This document shows positions 57,894 to 64,000 of a DNA stretch of 64,000 bases, piece after piece. The position numbers were made by a program, and so were the translations under genes. Location of the stretch: positions 25,381,792 to 25,445,791 of the forward strand of contig NC_072892.1 in assembly GCF_027943255.1 (NCBI RefSeq), written 5' to 3'. The number at the start of each line of letters is the position of its first letter. Within the stretch, counting starts at the first letter, position 1. Below the pieces are notes generated by a model. The model worked only from the letters and a program-made list of their open reading frames with translations. It ran no database searches and was not told where the DNA came from. The stretch comes from Anastrepha obliqua (Eukaryota > Arthropoda > Insecta > Diptera > Tephritidae).

Positions 57894-59533
57894 CACATGG
57901 TAGAAAAAGTCTGCGTTCACCCACTGTTATAAAGTATTAAAATAATTTAACGTGTTTATCTTAAAACTCTCAGTTATTTCTTTTCACTTAGAAAATTATT
58001 CGTAGAAGGTATGAACAAAATTTTTTGGAGTTTAAGCTGCGTCGTGTTCAGATAACGGGACTGTAGTACAGTTTCTTAAATAGGCTGAGCAGAAAAAGTG
58101 TGCGTTCATTTCGAATAGTGACGATTATTTGCATGGCAATTACGTTAAATTTAATTTTAAATCATTCATGTAGTTGACGCGGTTAAGAACAAATCTAAAG
58201 AGGGAAAAATTGATATTAGAAATACATTTTTTGTTACTATGGACCAAAGGCGAAAAGAAATAGATACTGGTGAAAGGAAAATCATTGTAAGTTTGTGGCA
58301 AAATAGTAAGAGCTATCGGGAAATCGCGAAAATTTTTGGGAGACAATACTTCTCGGTCCAAAGAGTAATAAACAACTTCAAGCAAACGAATTGTTTGGAG
58401 TCTAAGCCTCGTTCTGGGTGTCCAAAAAAACTGACGGAAAGAGAAGAACGCAACATAACTATTCTTGTGAAGTCTAATCCACGACTAACAGCAAGCCAAA
58501 TTTCAAAAGACATAGAAGTAAAATACCAAAAGAAAGTACATCCAGATACAGTAAGAAAAATTCTAAAAAGAATCGGATTTCACGACAGAGTGGCCCGAAA
58601 AAAACCCTTCATATCGCGAGTAAATCGACTTAAGCAGATGGCTTTCGCCAAGGAATACGTAAACAAGCCACCTGAGTTTTGGAATAGTGTGATTTTTTCA
58701 GATGAGAGCAAGTTTTGCATTTTCGGGATAAAAGGTCGTAAAATTATTTGGAGGAAAAACGGAATGGCACTTGGAAAGCAAAATCTGGTACCTACGGTAA
58801 AGCATGGGGGAGGAAGTGCCATGATATGGGGGTGTATGGCTAGTTCGGGCGTTGGAAATATACAGTTTATTGAGTCGATAATAAACAGACATGATTATCT
58901 CGATATTTTAAAAACGAATTTGAGAGAAAGTGCAATCAAACTGGGACTCGGTGAAAGATTTGTTTTCCAACAGGACAACGACCCGAAACACAAGATTGTT
59001 AGGTTGTGGTTGTTGTATAATGTTCCAAAACAACTTCGCACACCCCCACAATCACCTGACCTTAACCCCATTGAGCACTTATGGGACGTTCTAGAAAAAA
59101 AAATACGAGAGCGTACAATAACTAGCAAGAAAATGCTTTAGAACGCGCTTAAAGAGGAATGGGAAGTCATAAGTCCAGAAATAACAGCCAAACTAGTTGG
59201 ATCAATGAAAAGACGCCTTCTAGAAGTCATAAAAAGGCGTGGATATCCAACTAGCTATTAATTTTAAAACATTTCTATGATCTTAAGCCTTTTATTTTAT
59301 TATTATTGAAGTGAACGCAAACTTTTTCCGTTTAGTTTGAATGGCCGTTTTAATTTTATGTGATCTCATTTTAAATTTGATTTTGTTATTGGTAGCGAAA
59401 TATGTGTGATAGTTACGTTTAAGTGAGCTAAATAAAACTCATTAAAAAAAATTTCTGAAATATTTATTGTTTTGAACTTTTTCTAATGCAAAGAATATTT
59501 GCATAGGTGAACGCAGACTTTTTCTACTATGTG
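57894..59533 (+). mobile_element. Tc1-like transposon with IR/DR-type ends
   Basis: Outer inverted ends CACATGGTAGAAAAAGTCTG (left) and CACATAGTAGAAAAAGTCTG (right, reverse complement) are flanked by TA (57892-57893 and 59534-59535). A second copy of the core AGAAAAAGT.TGCGTTCA lies inside each end, at about 58091-58108 and 59311-59330. Each end thus carries two directly repeated transposase-binding-like sites about 195-220 bp apart, the IR/DR arrangement known from several Tc1-like elements. Length 1640 bp. It encodes one transposase, described separately. Confidence 0.94.
58239..59261 (+). pseudogene. Tc1-like transposase, near-intact (one stop, one short deletion)
   Basis: Opens MDQRRKEIDTGERKIIVSLW and has a paired-like DNA-binding region: SYREIAKIFGRQYFSVQRVI, then PRSGCPKKLTEREER and a second helix-turn-helix around PDTVRKILKRIGFHDRVARK. 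The DDE core follows, with FSDESKF (D155), the TVKHGGGSAMIWGCMA block, FVFQQDNDPKH (D246) and SPDLNPIEHLW (E279). A TAG at 59139-59141, where a GAG Glu codon would be expected, ends the open frame after 300 residues. Reading on gives 340 codons to the TAA at 59259-59261 with GYPTSY at the end, the normal length for Tc1-like transposases. D246 to E279 have 32 residues between them rather than 34, because two residues appear to be missing just after DPKH. Otherwise no frameshift was seen. It is the youngest-looking transposase in the window. Confidence 0.92.
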
Positions 59534-59924
59534 TATGTATGTAGCAGCAGATAAGTTTCAAACAATTTACCTATACACATTTTACTATGCAACAGTTTTA
59601 ATGCATTAAAAGTAAAGCAATTTTTTTTAATATGAGTCAAGTTTTCCCAGGTGGGCCACCAAAAGTTTACTTTTAGATTTTTTTGCTGATTTTAATGGCT
59701 AACCAGGGCGTGCAATATTGACACGAAAGCATTTGCGCTAATTTAAATTTTTCGCCGAGTTATTTGTAAACCAAGTGTTATGCAGACTTTTATACTTTTT
59801 GCAATATTTCATGCGAACCTTACGATTCTTTCATATTAATTCGAAAACATAGTAAGCAATAAAATGAAGTAATTAGTTTTTAAAAAGTGGCGAGACATTT
59901 TTATAAAAAAACTAGCTGTACCCG
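59534..59924. other. non-coding spacer
   Basis: AT-rich, nothing recognised. Confidence 0.4.
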
Positions 59925-60210
59925 GCGCGCATTGCTACGCCAACAACTAAAATAAATTTAAGAAAAATAACTTTAAAGAAAAATCAGTACACAAATATTC
60001 AATTCATTCTAAACAATTTTATTGATTTGGTTTATCTCGAAAAAATTGTGACATTACAAAGTTCAGTAATTAGCATATTCTACAAACCTTCTCCGTGGAA
60101 AAATACATATATATACCAACTTTTATAATAATCGGTCCAGTAGTTTTTGAGTTCATCGATGAAATACAGACAAACATTCATTTTTATATATAAGAAGAAG
60201 ATTGTTTAAA
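59925..60210 (+). mobile_element. RTE-like LINE/SINE 3' end
   Basis: It begins AACTAGCTGTACCCGGCGCG and, about 190 bp later, contains CGGTCCAGTAGTTTTTGAGT followed by ACAGACAAACATTC and a TATATA-rich tail. This pair of blocks is the widespread conserved 3' end of RTE-type LINEs and SINEs that borrow it. No coding sequence is present. The assignment rests on pattern recognition only. Confidence 0.5.
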
Positions 60211-60321
60211 AAAAATTGAATTCTTTGCTAACTTTTCATGTACTATACTTAAAAAAAAAAACTTAAAAATTGTATTTTCACAGAAATAAATTACTGTACG
60301 TTTGAACGACAAAAAAGTTCA

Positions 60322-62309
60322 CACATGGGCTGAAAAGTCTCGGGCCCAACAAAGAAAACACGGTTTTTTGTTCAAAATTAGTTGTTTTCTATCAAGAACA
60401 ACGCAATCACTTCAGCGCCGCTCTAACATTTCAACACCACTTTTGTAGAGCGATTTATCTTTTGCCCAAAATAGGCCTCAGTTTCAGCGATAACCTCTTC
60501 ATTCGAGCGAAATCTCTTACCGGCGAGCATTTTTTAGGTCTGCCACAACAGCCAGTAGTCGTTGGGAGCCAAATCTGGCAAATACGGTCGATGTGGGAGC
60601 AATTTGAAGTTCAATTCATGTGGTTTTGCCATTGTTTTAAATGACTGGTGACACGGTGCGTTGCCTTGATGAAACAAAATTTTTTTCTTTGAGACATGCG
60701 GACGTTACACTTTGCAATTTCGACCCTTAAACGCTCCAATAACACTATATAATATTCACTGTTAATGGTATATCCCTCCTCAAGATAATCATTACACTAC
60801 GCACATTCCAAAATACTGAAGGCGTAACCTTTCCAGCCGATGGTTGTGCTTTCGGGTGCTTTGGACGAAGTTCACCAGTTGCTGTCCACTCAGATGACGA
60901 TCGTTTTGATTACGGAGTTAAGTGATGGATCCATATTTCATCCATTGTCACAGATCGATGCAAAAATTCCGGTTTATTACGTTTAAACATGGCCAAACGC
61001 TGTTCAGAATCATCAACGCGTTCTTATTTTTGGTCAACAGTGAGCAAACGCGGCACCCCCTTTGAACAGAACATTCGCGTAGCCAAATGCTCATGCAATA
61101 TAAAGCTAAGATGTTCTTTTAATATCCTTACGATGACAGCTAACTCACACAATCTCACTTTTCGATCATTCAAAACACTTTTGTGGATTTTTGAAGTGAA
61201 ACTTTTTAGGCGTCGATGGACGAGCGAGAATGGAGAGTAAAATTTCAAGGCCATGCAACGTTTTGGGCATTTTCGTTCCGCGAGAGAGAAAAAAGATATA
61301 ACGTAGAAGAAAAGGGAAGAGAGAGCTATACCTTATATATATCTTAGATACACTTTGGGCTATTTTTCTAGTGAGAAATAACACTGGCTTTTTTTTGGCG
61401 CTTGTTTGTTGGGGCAAACTTGTAGAAAATATATTTTTAGTACCTACTTTTTGGCGTTATATTTCCTTGGTGCCTAAAGTTTGGTTTGGTCCTAATTTTT
61501 TTGGCGTTTTTTTTTGGTGCCCACTTTTTAGCGCTTTTTTCCCGTTTCTTGGCTAGTGCTTGTGCATACTATAAAGTGCTATCCATTCCGGCGTCGGATT
61601 TATTGGTATTGCCTCGCGGTAATTTGTGCCGTTGCTGCGGTCCTGGAATCGCTGCGTTTGTGCGGGTGATAAACGCTCGGAGTAGTGCGCGTTGTTGCCA
61701 CGGTTTGTGTCCGGCGTTTACATACACGGGTCGACCCTTCTCCGTTTTTTTTTAATTTTGCCTATTTGTATTCTCTGTAAATGTTGTGAATCTATTTAGA
61801 TATATATTCTTTCTCTCTCTCTCTCTCATTCTCTCTCGGGTATCTCTCTCTCTCATTCTCTCTCGGGTCTCTCCCTCTTTCTTTCTGCCTAGAAAGTTTT
61901 ACTTCTGTTATGTGCGCTACGCTACAGGCACTTTTTTTATGTTTTCTGGCGTTACAGCCTCATTTCGACGTCGACTGTGTGGTGCATCATCGGTGTCTCT
62001 ACGACCACAACCTCTCTCTTTGTTGTTTCTGATGGGGTGGAGTCCCCATAACACTTTTCAAGCCATTGCTTCACTTGAACGGTTTTTTTTTTCACTAAGA
62101 AGCAATGTAAAATTAAAGCACGAAATTTGTTTTTGATCCATTGTTTCGAAAATAACAAAAGTAGCGTCACTCTTAACACAATGCCTCACGAACTAATGAA
62201 TAGAATATCATGAAATTTTGACAGCTGTTTTCTTAAGGTTATGACAAATTAAAATGCAATAAAACTGGTGCCATCTATGTGCTAGGCCCGGGACTTTTCA
62301 GCCCGTGTA
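60322..62309 (-). mobile_element. mariner element disrupted by a nested element
   Basis: The left end reads ACACATGGGCTGAAAAGTCT and the right end, reverse-complemented, ATACACGGGCTGAAAAGTCC, both continuing CGGGCC. The transposase reads on the minus strand. From about 62137 to 61935 it gives MDQKQ, then LILHCFLVKKKTVQVKQWLE, KCYGDSTPSETT and NEAVTPENIKK over two frames. It resumes at about 61185 with HKSVLNDRKVRLCELAVIVR, LHEHLATRMFCSKGVPRLLT and later DLAPNDYWLL, KMLAGKRFRSNEEVIAETEA and YF. ENIKKV and HKSVLND are contiguous in intact relatives, so the roughly 740 bp between are an insertion. Without it the mariner would be about 1.25 kb. Several stops mark it as inactive. Confidence 0.88.
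61186..61932 (-). mobile_element. nested element with GGCACC tract, copy B
   Basis: Inserted in the mariner gene between the codons for ENIKKV and HKSVLND. Its two ends are similar in inverse orientation: GAAGTGAAACTTTTTAGGCG on the left and, reverse-complemented from the right, GAAGTAAAACTTTCTAGGCA. The left part (61190-61560) matches 1680-2056, including the CGTCGATGGACGAGCGAG block, the CT-rich tract and the alternating TTTTTGGCG/TTGGTGCC tract. The right part contains (TC)n stretches at about 61810-61880 and a GC-richer stretch at 61600-61740. There is no convincing coding region, so it is non-autonomous. I cannot place the family. Confidence 0.72.
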
Positions 62310-63200
62310 TCAAATAAGTAAATAATATAATAAGTAACCTATAAACTTGTGTTACATAGTCGCCTAATGCCACAGGCAGTGACTTCATTGAATAGACCTC
62401 ATTTAGCTTAGAGTAAAAATTCGGTGTGTGAAATTTTGTTAAAGATGAAAACATAAACATATCAAAAATTTACGTAAACGCAGAAGAAAAGAGATTGAAG
62501 AAAATTGCATGGCATATGGTAGGTGTGCATCTTAAGTAGAAGTGAAGATCTTTATGATCAAACAACACGCGTTATGGCTGGTTCCACCAACTTATCAACT
62601 TAAAATATAACTAATTTTATATATTTTAACAACTTAAGAGCGTGGCAAGCGTTGAATATAAGGCCGTTCTTAGGGCAGCTGTATTTAAAGGAAAGGGAAC
62701 TGGGCTAAATGTGTGGCATTTCTCTCTGCCGCTTATTTCAGTTAAAATAGCCGCATTTTAAATTTATTTGTGAAATTATGGTCAAATTTGCTGTTTTATT
62801 TTTATGATTTAAAAATAATTGCATTAAACCAAAAACAGCGAATCCAAACAAAGCACTTGCCAAACAGATAATTTTAATAATTTGATTGATTAGCATGTCG
62901 TGATGGATGCTTTTGAAAAAGAAATAAAAAATCAATAAATAAATAACAATGACGACAGCTCAAATGTGCGCAATGTGTCAATATATTTGTATTTGCAAAT
63001 TACGCTCCGTTGCACAGCATTGTTCAATATAACCTCAATAAAGGTAAACACGAATTCTCACTCATTTTACTGGCGTGTAGTAGAATACCATGGAAATTGG
63101 CTATGAATGACATGAGAATGGAATAATTCAATGGCTATTTTCTGAGAATATTTATAATAAACCAACCATCAACCAACTGATTGGACCTATATGCCACGAT
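62310..63200. other. non-coding region
   Basis: AT-rich with no recognised gene or element. Confidence 0.4.
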
Positions 63201-63209
63201 GCCTGAAAA

Positions 63210-64000
63210 CTAATACGGCTATGCAAAATGACGCTGCTCCATACCAGCAGCGCCGTCAGAATCGGGAAGATCCTCTCCCTGCCGTTTGATGCCAAACAAG
63301 GTTTCAGACAGGGTGACTCTCTGTCGTGTGACTTCTTTAACCAGATGCAGGAATAGACCGCGCGAGCCGCAGAATTTAATCGCTCAAGCACAATTTTTTA
63401 TAAGAGCGTACAATTGTTGTCTTAACAACCGCGCTGTTAGTTCTACCTTTTTCAAACTGAATAAAAAGGCAAAGCGAATGAGTCTGGTGGTGAACGAGGG
63501 CAAAACGAGGTACCTCTTGTCATCAAACAAACCCTCGCGGCACCCACGTCACTGTTGACAGTTATGATTTCGAGGTTGTAAAAAACTTCGTTGATTTAGG
63601 GACCAACATTAACACCGATAACAATGTTAGCTTTAAAATCCAAGAGAGATTCTCCCTCTTGCCAACAAGTGCTACTTTGGACTAAATAAGCAATTGAGTA
63701 GTAAAGTCCTCTCTCGACGAACAAAACAAACACTCTACAAGACTCTCATCATGCCCGTTCTAACGTATGGCGCAGAAGCGTGCACGCTGACAATATCCGA
63801 TGAGGTGTCCCTTAAAGTACTTAAGAGAGAGATTCTGCGAAAGATTTTTGGACCTTTGCACGTTGGTTACGGCGAGTATCGTAGGCAATAGAACATTGAG
63901 CTGTTTGAGCTGTTTGAGCTGTACGGCGACATAGACATTGTGCAGCGAATAAAGATCCAGCAACTTCGTTGGCTGGGTCATGTCGTCCGAATGGATACAA
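63210..64000 (+). mobile_element. LINE reverse-transcriptase C-terminal part, cut by window end
   Basis: The plus strand reads, over several frames, SAVRIGKILSLPFDAKQGFR then QGDSLSCDFFN (the conserved G.RQGD.LS..LFN of reverse transcriptases). Near 63480 comes NESGGERG-like decay, and at 63694-63900 KQTLYKTLIMPVLTYGAEAC, TLTISDEVSLKVLKREILRK and IFGPLHVGYGEYR. From 63900 it reads IELFELYGDIDIVQRIKIQQ, LRWLGHVVRMDT. This is a LINE ORF2 fragment with stops and a large deletion between the thumb and the catalytic palm; the YADD box was not found. It runs off the right edge. The TTTGAGCTGTTTGAGCTG direct repeat at 63898-63920 is a local duplication. Confidence 0.8.

Overview
This window looks like nuclear DNA of a higher fly, most likely a tephritid fruit fly. 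Three kinds of sequence support this. First, split genes with GT/AG introns encode proteins of insect type. Second, there is a dense mix of Tc1/mariner transposons of several families, LINE tails and a tRNA-derived SINE. Third, the intervening DNA is AT-rich with many TATG/CATA microsatellites. The species assignment is inference; no search was run. There is no bacterial gene, operon or CRISPR array.

I can support three host genes. (1) lap (like-AP180, the PICALM/AP180 clathrin adaptor) is on the minus strand. Its start-codon exon is at 25204-25339 and its second coding exon at 2693-2835, separated by an intron of about 22.4 kb; the rest lies left of the window. (2) A mitochondrial arginyl-tRNA synthetase (RARS2 type) is on the plus strand, with four coding exons between 33953 and 35907 and an apparently complete 571-residue protein. 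(3) mRpS9 (mitochondrial ribosomal protein uS9m) is on the minus strand, with its last two coding exons at 36109-36449. It is convergent with the synthetase, the two stop codons being only about 200 bp apart. Its upstream exons were not found.

The rest is mainly a transposon landscape. Inside the lap intron are LINE tails (4.4-7.1 kb and 15.3-15.7 kb), a mariner with clear ends (7534-8781), an unassigned inverted-repeat element carrying tRNA-like segments (8995-9753), internally deleted mariner-like copies (12364-13235 and about 13957-14434), a Mos1-like mariner (17666-18954), a TTAA-flanked element with a small zeste/Myb-like gene (19895-21378) and a pogo/Tigger-like element (21639-23468). 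To the right of lap, a Tc1-like element (26162-28175) is split by a second mariner-like element, and a SINE follows. Right of mRpS9 are deleted mariners (39.2-40.0, 46.1, 49.9, 52.9 and 55.9 kb), a 46595-47886 mariner with 37-residue D-D spacing, a near-intact Tc1-like element with IR/DR ends (57894-59533) and a mariner (about 60322-62309) disrupted by a roughly 740-bp inserted element. At the right edge there is more LINE reverse-transcriptase tail.

Transposase genes here are nearly all broken by stops, frameshifts or internal deletions. The Tc1-like copy at 58 kb is the closest to intact. The features that known families explain least are the tRNA-bearing inverted-repeat element, the TTAA/Myb element, a 28-bp perfect snapback hairpin at 40.5 kb, a 26-bp-periodic array of AACTAGTT palindromes at 3.9 kb, a dispersed ~125-bp repeat with a hairpin core in at least seven copies, and a GGCACC-rich tract in the element nested in the 60-62 kb mariner.
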